A stretch of 64,000 bases of DNA from Nitrospira sp. (GTDB taxonomy: Bacteria > Nitrospirota > Nitrospiria > Nitrospirales > Nitrospiraceae), in assembly GCA_022843785.1 (NCBI GenBank), contig JALHMZ010000009.1:96931-160930 (forward strand), written 5' to 3'. Position numbers and translations under genes: made by a program. The notes beneath the pieces are model-generated. The model made no database searches. It saw nothing but the letters and a program-made list of their open reading frames with translations, and was not told where the DNA came from. This document shows, piece after piece, positions 19,501-28,514 of this stretch (its first letter is position 1; each line of letters begins with the position of its first letter).

Positions 19501-22500
19501 TCACCGGCGACGAGAAGACCGTGGAACGGGCCTTCGTGCTCAACACCACCGACTATCTGGTGAGTCTGCCCATCCGCGAGAGCCACTACAAAGGGCTGAG
19601 CGTCGCGTCGGCGGATAAGCTCGCCGAAACCCTCTTCTATTATGACGGGACAGGGACCGGCACCTGCACGGCAACGCCGACGGGGAGCCAAACCACCGTG
19701 ACCAAGGGCAAGCTCACCAAGACCGAACGCTGGCTAAAGGACGGCACCAACCCTGTGAGCGGGATGGAATACGATTCGACCACCGGCGTGCTGCTCTGTA
19801 GCCGGGATCCGCTCGGCAACAAGACCACCCTCACCTACGATCCGACGAAGACCTTTCTGCTCACCGCCACCAATCAGCTCGGCCACGTGACTACGACGGT
19901 CTATTACGGCGTCAATGGTGAGGCGATTCCGACCAGCACCGGATTCTATGGCGCGGTCAAGAGCGTGACGGATCCAAACAGCAAAGTCCTGAGTCACGAG
20001 TATGATGCGTTGGGGCGGAGAACGAAGACCACGGCCCCGGATGGCCTCATCACCACGATGACCTATCCGACTCTCGCTGAGTTTGGAGTGATCGGCACGC
20101 AAAAGCTCAGCACCAGCACGAGCGGCGCGAGCCTCCCTGCCGCGCTGACGAGCAGTACCTTCTTCGATGGATTAGGCCGTACGTTTAAGAAGGAGACCAG
20201 TGGCCCGAATGGAACCACGCTTGTCACCGAGACTCAGTACGATGTGAAGGGGCAGGCGTTTCGCACCAGCCTTCCGTATTTCAAAACGACCGAATCCGTC
20301 ACAAATCGCTGGCGCACCATGACCTACGATGCCCTGGGCCGCGTGACCCAAGTGACGCATCCCGATACGTTGGGCGGCACGCCACTCACCAGCAAGACCT
20401 GCTATGCCCCCTTCGTCACTGTGACCGTGGATGCCAGCGGCTCGCGAAAACGGGAGGTCAAGGACGCCTATGGCCGCGTGGTGACCATTCAAGAGCACAA
20501 CGCCCTCTACACCACCTGTACACCCGCCGATGATCCTGGCGGCGTCTATGCGACGACGACCTATACCTACGATCTCCTGGGCAATCTGACCAAAGTGGTG
20601 GATGCCCTGGGGAACCGCACCACCATGCGGTACGACACGCTCGGACGGAAGCTCGCCATGTCGGACCCCGACATGAGCACCAATGGGACCACCACCTGCG
20701 CGGATCTCACCGCCGTGAATCCGAATGCGACGTATCCCTGGTATGCGGCTCCCTGCTGGAACTATCAGTACGATGCCTCGGGGAATCTCACCCGGCAGAC
20801 CGATGCCAAGGATCAGCATCTCTGGTTCCGGTATGACGGGCTCAATCGGCGTACGCAAAAAGACTTCACCACGCAAAAGGCGCAAGGCAGCGGGGACGTC
20901 GTCTATGTCTATGACGACTCCGTTACGACCTTTAATCGGAAGGGCCGTCTCAAACAAGTTACCGATGTCGCGACGAACGTGACCTTTGAATACGATGCGA
21001 TGGGCCGGATCAGCAAGAGCACCAAAGTGATGGATGGCACCACCTATGTGACGACGAGTGGGTATGACGGTTTAGGCCGCTTGAAAGAAGTGACCTATCC
21101 CACGGCTACCCCCAAGACGGTGGAGTATCTCTACACCGGGCCAGCCTTGGAGAAGGTGCAAGATAAGGCAGGCAGTGGCACCACCATTTATGCGGCCTAT
21201 TCCAATTACACCTCGCAGGGCCAGGCTCAAACGATCACCTATGGCAACGGCGTGGTGACCACCCATACCTATGCCGATCCGGCGCATCCGACCTGCGTGC
21301 CGGCCAATACCTTTAAGCTCTGTACGCTCAAGACCCAGAAGGGGACGAATCCCGTTCTCCAAGACCTGACCTATACCTTCACGGCCGAGGGCAATGTGGA
21401 TCTGATCCAAGATCCACTCAACGGCAATCAGGCCTTCGGCTACGATCTGCAGGACCGGCTCACCAGTGCCAGCGGGCCGTATGGGGCCGGCGGGGTCCCT
21501 GCGACGCTCACCTATAACTATAACCAGATTGGGAACATGCTCACGAATTCGCAGGTGGGGACCTATACTTATCCCACCAGTGGTGCGGGCGTGGTGCGGC
21601 CGCATGCGGTCACGGCGGCTGGATCCAATACCTACACCTACGACAAAAACGGCAACATGCTCACGGGCGCGGGGCGGACGTATACGTGGAACCTCGAGAA
21701 CAAGCCGCTGACCACGGTACAAGGCGGCACCACCACGACGTTTGTCTATGACGGCGATGGTGGACGGGTGAAGAAGATCGTGGGCAGCACGACAACACGG
21801 TATATCAGTAAGATCTACGAGTGTGACAATGCGAACTGCACCCGTTTCATCTGGGCGGGGAGCACCCGGATTGCCACCATTGCCGTGACCAGTGGGACGA
21901 TCCATTACTGGCACGGGGATCATCTGGGCAGTTCCAGTGTGGTAACGGATAGCACAGGGGCCAAGGTTCAGACGGTCGCCTATTATCCCTACGGCGGGAC
22001 GCGCGCGAATCAGAGTTTCTCCACCCCGGCCGTGGATGTGCCGTATAAGTACACGGGCAAAGAGCTCGACAACACCGGGCTCTATTACTACGAGGCCCGG
22101 TACTATGATCCCACGCTGGGCCGGTTCATCAGCCCGGATACGATTGTCCCGAACCAATATGATCCGCAGTCTCTCAACCGCTATGCCTATGTCCGGAACA
22201 ATCCGCTCCGGTATACCGATCCCACGGGGCATTTCTTCGACGACATCGTCGACTTCTTTGAGGGCATCGGGGAGAACATTCTCAGGCCCTTCAATGAGGG
22301 CATCAAGATTGCGAAGGATATTTGGCATAAACCCCTTCGACTTATCTCGCCGATATACTACTACGGAGAAATTCCCTATCGCGCCATTGCTTCAGACCCT
22401 CTACTCAGGGCAGCAGGGTTGGGGGAAGAGCTCGATGCGGGCTTGCGGGGCCTCCAAAAGTTTAGGGACTCATCCACCGGTCGATACATCGATGCGGGGG

Positions 22501-23087
22501 TTATTGTCGCCGGCTCCGCCATTGCTACGTTCTATTGCGGGGGGTGTGGCACACTCGCGACGCTTCCATATTTGGGGACGATCACGACGCAAGCGGTCTT
22601 TCTTGGTGCCGCGATTGGATCGGCCTCCGGCCTCGCACAAGCAGCATTTACTGGTGGCGATCCGTTCCAAGCCGCGGCCCTAGGGGGTCTGATGGGCGCC
22701 GCAGGCGCAGCGATTGGAGGTGGAGTGACCTCGACACTTAAGACCGCATTCTCAGCAAACTCGGCATTACTAGGTGGTGTGGACAGCAGTCTCTCCATTG
22801 TTCTATCAAAAGGGGTCGCTCCGGTTGTAGGCTCGGTTGTAGGCAGTTCCATTGGGGAAGGGCTTAAGGCTGCCGCAGTAGGCAAAAATATCGGTAAGGG
22901 GTTTGGATTGGGAGCTGTAGGTGGGGCTTTTGGAGGTGCAATGGGGGTGACCTTCGGTGGGGATCTCATGAAGGTCTATGGGGAGGCTGGTGGTTATGTT
23001 GAGCGGGGGATAAGGGGCGTCACACGACAGACTATCGATGGCGCTTTTGATTGGACCGGCGGCTGGTTCGCGGAGCAGACACAATAA
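16512..23087 (+). CDS. giant secreted SpvB/FG-GAP/RHS (YD-repeat) protein; fused TcB-TcC-like cocoon with C-terminal variable domain
   Basis: Signal peptide MRRLLIFVLVLAIGHTPFATSLSFAKE; SpvB-like 'GISASLQPDPFTGILTGSIPIEIPPGRNGMQPNVVLAYES'; repeats with DMNGDGRPDYV; many YD repeats; RHS core 'YKYTGKELDNTGLYYYEARYYDPTLGRFISPD'. Confidence 0.9.
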   Translation: MRRLLIFVLVLAIGHTPFATSLSFAKETDGDVPLTGISASLQPDPFTGILTGSIPIEIPPGRNGMQPNVVLAYESAGGNGWVGMGWKLEMGAIERQTRWGVLYQPTTQEELDGKVYTIRLDGVSTDLVQDAIDPLLYHEKIKGSFLRIKKLSADGTTGWEITDKKGTKYKFGTGTTTRIQGTVGSLGTQIFKWCLERVEDRDGNYMTMTFTGDQGQGYLSQIDYTGNGATAPTNQVKFYLEDRTDKPAMYISSFAITTAKRLKTIEVKASGVLVWAYAIQYSQSSTSSNSLLQNIQQFGKDAVLNGAGSISAGTSIPPTTFGYQGGPSGFQSPQNWGSATALGDPVDAFPRRSGTTGDLTRLVDMNGDGRLDYVAHYNYTTGQYGLWVLLNNGSGFNAPQNWGTATALSKSENGFPRWSGTSGDYTGLVDMNGDGRPDYVAHYNYTTGQYGLWVLLNNGSGFNAPQNWGTATALGDSVDAFPRRSGTSGDLTGLVDMNGDGRPDYVAHYNYTTGQYGLWVLLNNGSGFNAPQNWGTATALGQSENGFPRWSGTSGDYTGLVDMNGDGRPDYVAHYNYTTGQYGLWVLLNNGSGFNAPQNWGTATALSKSENAFPRWSGTSGDYTGLVDMNGDGRPDYVAHYNYTTGQYGLWVLLNNGSGFNAPQNWGTATALSKSENGFPRWSGTSGDYTGLVDMNDDGRPDYVAHYNYTTGQYGLWVLLNNGSGFNAPQNWGTATALSKSENGFPRWSGTSGDYTGLADMNGDGQPDYVAHYNYTTSQYGLWVLPNTIMAPDLLTKVANGLGGSTTIQYQSSTTYTNTQLSYPVQTVSVLTTCDNWNSTTSICAGNASTTTYSYSGGYHHIGEREFRGFKTVAVTSPGATDADKTVTTTWFHQGNEVNPVDTEDPGLANGYMKGQPYRVEVRRKSDSLLYAKTETTYHTDRIGADTTAPWFTPPAQVDSSVCEGGPCKSTRVTFAAADYDAYGNLQKESHHGDLAVTGDEKTVERAFVLNTTDYLVSLPIRESHYKGLSVASADKLAETLFYYDGTGTGTCTATPTGSQTTVTKGKLTKTERWLKDGTNPVSGMEYDSTTGVLLCSRDPLGNKTTLTYDPTKTFLLTATNQLGHVTTTVYYGVNGEAIPTSTGFYGAVKSVTDPNSKVLSHEYDALGRRTKTTAPDGLITTMTYPTLAEFGVIGTQKLSTSTSGASLPAALTSSTFFDGLGRTFKKETSGPNGTTLVTETQYDVKGQAFRTSLPYFKTTESVTNRWRTMTYDALGRVTQVTHPDTLGGTPLTSKTCYAPFVTVTVDASGSRKREVKDAYGRVVTIQEHNALYTTCTPADDPGGVYATTTYTYDLLGNLTKVVDALGNRTTMRYDTLGRKLAMSDPDMSTNGTTTCADLTAVNPNATYPWYAAPCWNYQYDASGNLTRQTDAKDQHLWFRYDGLNRRTQKDFTTQKAQGSGDVVYVYDDSVTTFNRKGRLKQVTDVATNVTFEYDAMGRISKSTKVMDGTTYVTTSGYDGLGRLKEVTYPTATPKTVEYLYTGPALEKVQDKAGSGTTIYAAYSNYTSQGQAQTITYGNGVVTTHTYADPAHPTCVPANTFKLCTLKTQKGTNPVLQDLTYTFTAEGNVDLIQDPLNGNQAFGYDLQDRLTSASGPYGAGGVPATLTYNYNQIGNMLTNSQVGTYTYPTSGAGVVRPHAVTAAGSNTYTYDKNGNMLTGAGRTYTWNLENKPLTTVQGGTTTTFVYDGDGGRVKKIVGSTTTRYISKIYECDNANCTRFIWAGSTRIATIAVTSGTIHYWHGDHLGSSSVVTDSTGAKVQTVAYYPYGGTRANQSFSTPAVDVPYKYTGKELDNTGLYYYEARYYDPTLGRFISPDTIVPNQYDPQSLNRYAYVRNNPLRYTDPTGHFFDDIVDFFEGIGENILRPFNEGIKIAKDIWHKPLRLISPIYYYGEIPYRAIASDPLLRAAGLGEELDAGLRGLQKFRDSSTGRYIDAGVIVAGSAIATFYCGGCGTLATLPYLGTITTQAVFLGAAIGSASGLAQAAFTGGDPFQAAALGGLMGAAGAAIGGGVTSTLKTAFSANSALLGGVDSSLSIVLSKGVAPVVGSVVGSSIGEGLKAAAVGKNIGKGFGLGAVGGAFGGAMGVTFGGDLMKVYGEAGGYVERGIRGVTRQTIDGAFDWTGGWFAEQTQ
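17496..18881 (+). repeat. seven tandem 198-bp (66-aa) FG-GAP/VCBS-type repeats inside the RHS gene
   Basis: Unit GFNAPQNWGTATALSKSENGFPRWSGTSGDYTGLVDMNGDGRPDYVAHYNYTTGQYGLWVLLNNGS repeated with near-identical nucleotides. Confidence 0.95.
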
Positions 23088-23426
23088 TTAACAAAGGGGA
23101 GTGAGACAGCTTTCAGAGACTACGAATTGCGGAGACGGAGATTCAGACTCTGAAACCTATCTTGTGTCGTGTGCTTATGTGCACTACTCCATTGGAATGA
23201 GTGATGTCCTCGTTGACGAGGCCCAGTATTCTTGCTACGTGAACACTAAGGTCTAGCGGGGGAGTGAGCAGCACTCCTCCGCCAACCTCCTTCCAAAGAA
23301 GTTCTCAACAATTTCCGTTCATTGCTCTCCTGCACCTAGCCAATACAGGATTCACATCGGCCGTTGTGCATCTCATGCAGCAGACTGATCGCTTCTGAAT
23401 TTCCCGCACTCATCTCTTGTGAAACC

Positions 23427-23450
23427 CAATCCCCCCATTTGACGGGATTG
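23427..23450. promoter_or_regulatory. candidate inverted-repeat regulatory motif, site C
   Basis: CAATCCC-CCCATTTGAC-GGGATTG, perfect 7-bp arms, 80 bp upstream of the pilin. Confidence 0.5.
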
Positions 23451-23530
23451 TAGCGCCTCGCGGTTTTCGCTAGCCTCCCGGTTGTCGGCTCCCTGTCCTC
23501 ACCTGAATCGATTTACGAAGGAGGCGCAGC

Positions 23531-24139
23531 ATGCCAGAGCACAATCGGAAAGAATACGGTTTCACCCTCATCGAGCTGATGATCGTCGTCGCGATTATCG
23601 GCATCCTGGCGGCCATCGCCATTCCAAATTTCTTGTCGTATCAACTCAAGTCGAAGACCATTGAGGCCAAGACCAACCTGGCCGGCATCAAGACAGCTGA
23701 GCTGACCTTTGCGGCCGATCGCTCCTGCTACTTGTCGGTGCAAAACAGCGGCTGGCCCGGAATCATTCCAGCCAATGGCGCGCAGGTGCCCTGGCCTTCG
23801 GCTGCGGCGCAGCCCTCACCGGGCTCGCTCTGTGTGAATCCTGTGACCGGCGGACCGGCGTCGGCGGTGGGGACGTTCGGCGATGTGGGATTTTCACCAT
23901 CGGGACACGTTCGCTACAACTATCATCTCGCGGCAAGCCAGACACGCACCCCGGCGCCCGGACCGGTGACGAACGGCTGTCCCGGTTGGCCGGCACCGAT
24001 CACGTCCGGCGCGGCGACTGGTCCGACGACCGGATTTCTTGCGCAGGCAGTCAGCGACCTCGATGGCGATGGAAGGCGTGGTGGATTCATGGTGTCGGAG
24101 GTGAGCCATGTGGTCGATTGTGCCCCGAATGTGTATTAG
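23531..24139 (+). CDS. type IV pilin (PilA-like)
   Basis: KEYG|FTLIELMIVVAIIGILAAIAIPNFLSYQ, classic class III signal peptide. Confidence 0.92.
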   Translation: MPEHNRKEYGFTLIELMIVVAIIGILAAIAIPNFLSYQLKSKTIEAKTNLAGIKTAELTFAADRSCYLSVQNSGWPGIIPANGAQVPWPSAAAQPSPGSLCVNPVTGGPASAVGTFGDVGFSPSGHVRYNYHLAASQTRTPAPGPVTNGCPGWPAPITSGAATGPTTGFLAQAVSDLDGDGRRGGFMVSEVSHVVDCAPNVY

Positions 24140-24308
24140 CAGGATGTTGAAAAAGTCCGCCAGCTTTGTTCTCGCATCGCTCAGAGGCTCAACGTACGGC
24201 GGGGAGTACGATTCGCCCCTTCGCTCGCTGCGGCCTTGCCTGTGGAACGGGGCGTCTTGGCGCACCGGGGTGGGCGGGTGAGAATAGCAGCCTTTTTGAC
24301 CATCCTGC
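24137..24308. repeat. MITE-like dispersed element, copy 1
   Basis: Starts TAGCAGGATGTTGAAAAAG; ends CTTTTTGACCATCCTGC (near-perfect terminal inverted repeat); related sequence at 28869. Confidence 0.7.
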
Positions 24309-24376
24309 GGGGCATCCGATGATTGAGTTACGGTATTCGCCAATCGGGTGCGGTCTCTAGAGTCAGGAGTGCAGTT

Positions 24377-25384
24377 GTGATCTCTGCTTCATCCGGACAA
24401 TCGGACCCGCTGTGTTCTCCGACACGTGTTTCTTCAGGGGCGACGCCTGTTCGTGTCTTCGCCGCGAATCTGTACAGCTTCCGAGTCCGGCCTGTGTTGA
24501 TGATCGGGCTTCCACTGTGCCTGCTGCTGAGTCTGATTGTCTGGATTCGGCAGGAATTGGAACATCGTATCGGCGGCGTCGCGCAGACTCGTGAGCAGCT
24601 GCGCCTTCTGCCCCGTGGGGACGTACTCAAAGCGGCGTTGCTGGGGTATCACCATCTCGGCGCGGATGTGCTGTGGCTGCAAGTCGTTCAAGTGCTGGGT
24701 CAGAAGGAAGTGCCGCCGCCGGATTATGAATGGGCCTACCACGCACTCGATGTCATCACGACGCTCGACCCACACTATGTCTATGTCTACGATGCCGGCG
24801 GGCTTGTCTTGGCCGAATTGGCCGGACAGGTCGACTGGAGCAATCGGTTACTCAAGAAAGGATTGGCCGCCAATCCCGAGGCGTGGCGCCTGGCCTTTCA
24901 GCTGGGGTTCAATCACTTCTTTCACCTGCATGACTATCGCGCTGCTGCTGACTATATGGCGGTGGCGGCCAAGCTTCCCGGACGGCCTGGCTATGTGCCG
25001 GAGTTGGCAGCGCGGCTCTACGCAGAGGCTAAGCATCCGGACCTGGCCCTTCAATTACTCGCCTCGGTGCGGCAGTCCGCGAACGATCCGATCGTCATCG
25101 CGGCGCTGGATCGCCGACGCGATGAAGTCTTCATCGAGCGGGATCTGGCGGTGATCGAACAAGCGGCCGCCCGCTACTGGGAGCGGTATGGCCGGTACCC
25201 TACGGCACTTTCGGCCCTGGTGGAAGAACATCTGCTCGATCGGATTCCCGTTGAACCGTTCGGCGGAACGTATGACCTGGATGCGGAAACGGGACAGGTG
25301 CGGAGTTCGACGCATCCCCGCCGGCTTCGGCTTTTTCGTCCGGATGAGATGCAGCCGTTTACCAGTGCTGCGGCCTTGCCATGA
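24377..25384 (+). CDS. membrane-anchored TPR-like protein, possible PilG-like partner of the downstream ABC transporter
   Basis: N-terminal TM, helical repeats; overlaps the start of the ABC ATPase gene; GTG start is a guess. Confidence 0.55.
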   Translation: MISASSGQSDPLCSPTRVSSGATPVRVFAANLYSFRVRPVLMIGLPLCLLLSLIVWIRQELEHRIGGVAQTREQLRLLPRGDVLKAALLGYHHLGADVLWLQVVQVLGQKEVPPPDYEWAYHALDVITTLDPHYVYVYDAGGLVLAELAGQVDWSNRLLKKGLAANPEAWRLAFQLGFNHFFHLHDYRAAADYMAVAAKLPGRPGYVPELAARLYAEAKHPDLALQLLASVRQSANDPIVIAALDRRRDEVFIERDLAVIEQAAARYWERYGRYPTALSALVEEHLLDRIPVEPFGGTYDLDAETGQVRSSTHPRRLRLFRPDEMQPFTSAAALP

Positions 25385-26187
25385 CTGCTTTCACTAGTGC
25401 GCTCCGCACCGTCGATTTGTGCAAGTCCTTTTCCAAAGGACTCTGGAGCCGTCCCGTGCCGGTGCTCGATCGTATCAACCTCGATGTCCGGCAAGGCGAG
25501 ACGTTCGGATTACTGGGCCCGAACGGTGCGGGCAAGACGACGACGATGCGGGTGGCATTGGGGTTGATCCATCCGTCCGCCGGCGAGGTTCGGATTTTCA
25601 ACCGGTCTGCCCAAGAGTGGGAAGCGAGAACGCGGGTAGGGTTTCTCTCAGAAGCACCCTACCTCCATGACCATCTGACGGCGGAAGGATGTTTGAGATT
25701 CTTCGGGCAGCTCTGCGAGATGGACGGCATTGGCCTGGCCCGGCGAGTCGGAGTGCTGCTGGAATTGGTCGGGTTAGAGGGGGCGCGCAACCGCAGGCTA
25801 CGGACGTTCTCCAAAGGGATGCTGCAGCGGGTGGCGATCGCCCAGGCCATGATCAACGATCCGGACCTTCTCTTGCTGGACGAACCGATGTCCGGACTGG
25901 ATCCGATCGGACGGCGCGAGATGCGCCAGGTGTTGCTGCGTCTGAGCAGGCAGGGCAAGACGATCGTGATGAGCTCTCATCTGCTTCACGATGTCGAATT
26001 GTTGTGCGATCGGGCTGCGATCCTCTCTCACGGTCGAGTCGCTGCAGTGGTGGCGGTCAAGAGGCTGCCGAGCGACGACGCAGCTCCTAGAGATGGTCGG
26101 GGTTTGGGTGTTGCGCACCAGGAAGGGAGCCAGACCCCTGTCTCCGCCCTTGAAGCGCTGTATTGCAGCGTCGTGGGAGAGAAGTGA
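25381..26187 (+). CDS. ABC transporter ATP-binding protein
   Basis: Walker A GPNGAGKTTT, signature 'FSKGMLQRVAIAQAM', Walker B LLLLDEPMSGLD. Confidence 0.92.
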   Translation: MTAFTSALRTVDLCKSFSKGLWSRPVPVLDRINLDVRQGETFGLLGPNGAGKTTTMRVALGLIHPSAGEVRIFNRSAQEWEARTRVGFLSEAPYLHDHLTAEGCLRFFGQLCEMDGIGLARRVGVLLELVGLEGARNRRLRTFSKGMLQRVAIAQAMINDPDLLLLDEPMSGLDPIGRREMRQVLLRLSRQGKTIVMSSHLLHDVELLCDRAAILSHGRVAAVVAVKRLPSDDAAPRDGRGLGVAHQEGSQTPVSALEALYCSVVGEK

Positions 26188-26198
26188 GAGGGCGTGGC

Positions 26199-26963
26199 AT
26201 GAGAGGACTGAGCGCTATCGCCTGGACGACGGTTCAAGAATACCTGCGCGACAAATTGCTCTACGGCGGGGCGATTGTCGGCCTCTTGCTGGTTGCCGGG
26301 TCCACCCTCTTGTCTCGGCTGACCGTCGGCGATCCCGATCGGGTGATGCTCGACCTGGGCCTGGGAGCCGTTCAGTTCTTCAACACCGTCGCCGCAGTCT
26401 TTCTTGGGATCGGGCTCATTGGACGTGAAATGGATCGCCGCACGGTGCATCTGATCCTGGCGAAGCCGATGCCGCGCTCACGGCTGATCCTTGGCAAGTA
26501 TCTAGGACTCTCCCTGACGCTGGCTCTCAATGTGATAGTACTCGGTCTGCCGTTGATCCTGATGCTTGTGATGCTGGATGTGCCGGTGACGCTCAGTCTC
26601 TGGCAAGCGGTGGCCTTGATCTATGCCGAAACGGCCGTGGTGATGTGCGTGGCGCTGCTCTGCTCGACGTTCACGACGGCGACGCTCGGCGCGATATTCA
26701 CCCTGGCGTTCTACGTGATCGGTCACAGTGTAACGTACGTACGGGCGTTCGCGGACAAGCTCGAAGGAGTTGCCCGTACCGCGGTCAAAGGATTCACGTA
26801 TCTCTATCCGGATTTAGAGTATTTCAATCTCAAGGGCCATGTGCCGTACCACCAAACTCTGGCTGCCTCGGACTTCACGCTGGTGCTGGGCTATGCCGGT
26901 GCCTACATGGCCTGTCTATTGTTTGCCGCTACCGTAATCTTCGAGCGGCGCGACTTTGTCTGA
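26199..26963 (+). CDS. ABC transporter permease (ABC-2 type)
   Basis: Hydrophobic protein with multiple TM segments: 'GIGLIGREMDRRTVHLILAKPMPRSRLILGKYLGL'. Confidence 0.85.
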   Translation: MRGLSAIAWTTVQEYLRDKLLYGGAIVGLLLVAGSTLLSRLTVGDPDRVMLDLGLGAVQFFNTVAAVFLGIGLIGREMDRRTVHLILAKPMPRSRLILGKYLGLSLTLALNVIVLGLPLILMLVMLDVPVTLSLWQAVALIYAETAVVMCVALLCSTFTTATLGAIFTLAFYVIGHSVTYVRAFADKLEGVARTAVKGFTYLYPDLEYFNLKGHVPYHQTLAASDFTLVLGYAGAYMACLLFAATVIFERRDFV

Positions 26964-27023
26964 GGCTGGACCGGTCTTCTCCCTTCACTGTCGATCACAT
27001 CCGCAAGCTCCTTCGGGCATGAA

Positions 27024-27515
27024 TTACGGCACAGAGGCAGGCATATCGTTTGGAAATACAGGGCGTTGGGTTGTCTGGTCCAGCGACGGGCGCGCAGGGC
27101 AGGGTGGAGCGCTAAGCGGATTGAAAGGGTTCAACCCAGGGTGGCAGGGCTGGGTGCCCGGTGCCGGCGGAGGCGCGGTCGTTGCCGCTTCCGGGGACAT
27201 ACTTGCGCTATTGAGGTCGTAAGAAGGCATGGTGGCGTCTGCGACCGGAGATGGTTCCATCGGAAAAGCCGTCACAGGCTCGGAAAATGGTGGTGCGGCA
27301 GAATGAGGAGCGTACGAGGGAATCGAGGGGACCTCGCCTGTAATCTGGACCGGCGAGGACTGAATCGGAATGCACGGTCCGAGCTGCGCGGTATTGTCCG
27401 TATAGGTCACGGCACCGGAATTCGTACGGCATTGATACAGCGGTCCTGCCTGAATAGGTACCCCATTCAATAGAATTACCACGCATGCAGCGCTGGCGAA
27501 GGTGATAGGCGTCAT
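27024..27515 (-). CDS. exported DUF4124-like hypothetical protein
   Basis: Signal peptide then 'GPLYQCRTNSGAVTYTDNTAQLGPCIPI'. Confidence 0.5.
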   Translation of the reverse strand: MTPITFASAACVVILLNGVPIQAGPLYQCRTNSGAVTYTDNTAQLGPCIPIQSSPVQITGEVPSIPSYAPHSAAPPFSEPVTAFPMEPSPVADATMPSYDLNSASMSPEAATTAPPPAPGTQPCHPGLNPFNPLSAPPCPARPSLDQTTQRPVFPNDMPASVP

Positions 27516-27608
27516 ATGAACCACCGGCCTCACATACGAGAGGTAGGGCCCAGCCACGTCTGAGCGATCGTTATCCGGGCAAGAGACCTCCGGCTATGCC
27601 GCTCCAAC

Positions 27609-28292
27609 CTATGTGAGAACGTTGGAGTCACATTCGGATCGAGTAGGCTCTTGAGACTGGTTGATCGGATGTGCTGCGCCAGCCAAACGGGCGACCACAC
27701 CGGCTCTGGTGGTGGCTTTGACTTTTATCATGATCGCCCGGACATATTCTTTGATGGTATGCGCGCTGAGACGGAGTTCCACTGCCATCTCTTTATTGGT
27801 CAGCCCACGCATCAGGCCATGGGCTACGGATTCCTGCCGGGCGGTCAGCTGGGGAGGCGGTACCGTGTCCTCAGCGGCGCGCGGAGCTTCGGCAAGGAGC
27901 ATTTCAAGCACGATCAACAGTCTGTGGGACGGAGGAGTGCTCCATTCGGGAATGATAAATCCGCCCACCTCGATTCGGTGGTGGGTTGTCAGGATCATGC
28001 GATGGATTTGCACGGCCGCCCATTCGGTTGGCGAGGAACAACGGCGGCGAGCGATCTCGATGGTGTCACACAGGCCTTGAATGATGGGCGGGAGGCGGTC
28101 CACCGATGGAAGATTACTTTCCGCTCGATCCAAACGGCCCAATATCTGCCGGGCGGTGGGTGTGAGGTAGAGCAATTCATGCCTGGCCGAAAGAAGGATG
28201 ATGCTGGGATTCATCTGCCGTGTCGATTGGAGGCTGCCGTTATTCTGCGAGTGTAATTGGGAGTATGTGGCTACTGTGTGCATAGTTCTCAA
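27609..28292 (-). CDS. LuxR-family (HTH) transcriptional regulator
   Basis: C-term 'LTARQESVAHGLMRGLTNKEMAVELRLSAHTIKEYVRAIMIKV'; start may be 28214. Confidence 0.85.
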   Translation of the reverse strand: MRTMHTVATYSQLHSQNNGSLQSTRQMNPSIILLSARHELLYLTPTARQILGRLDRAESNLPSVDRLPPIIQGLCDTIEIARRRCSSPTEWAAVQIHRMILTTHHRIEVGGFIIPEWSTPPSHRLLIVLEMLLAEAPRAAEDTVPPPQLTARQESVAHGLMRGLTNKEMAVELRLSAHTIKEYVRAIMIKVKATTRAGVVARLAGAAHPINQSQEPTRSECDSNVLT

Positions 28293-28442
28293 CCTCCATC
28301 ATGTTGGAACTCTCCAGTGGCATCAGGATATCAATAGTAGGCCCTGCCAAAATAGGGCCGTACGGACGTAGTGCTAATGGCTCTATATGGGACTGTGCGC
28401 GCTGAGGGGGTAGACTTGTAGTCTCCCTAACACATATTGTCT

Positions 28443-28478
28443 ATCCCCCCATTTGTGGGGAGTCATCTGGGGGGATTG
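28443..28478. promoter_or_regulatory. candidate inverted-repeat regulatory motif, site D
   Basis: ATCCCCCC...GGGGGGAT-TG, perfect 8-bp arms, 37 bp upstream of the PilZ-like ORF. Confidence 0.5.
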
Positions 28479-28514
28479 TGGGGCAGCCTTCATGAGCGTA
28501 GAAACCCGAGCCAA

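Noticed and set aside
21072-22328. 418-aa minus-strand ORF opposite the RHS gene (also 20172-20957 - and similar)
   Set aside because: Antisense of a strongly coding GC-rich repeat region; the translation has no recognisable domain and mirrors the sense repeats
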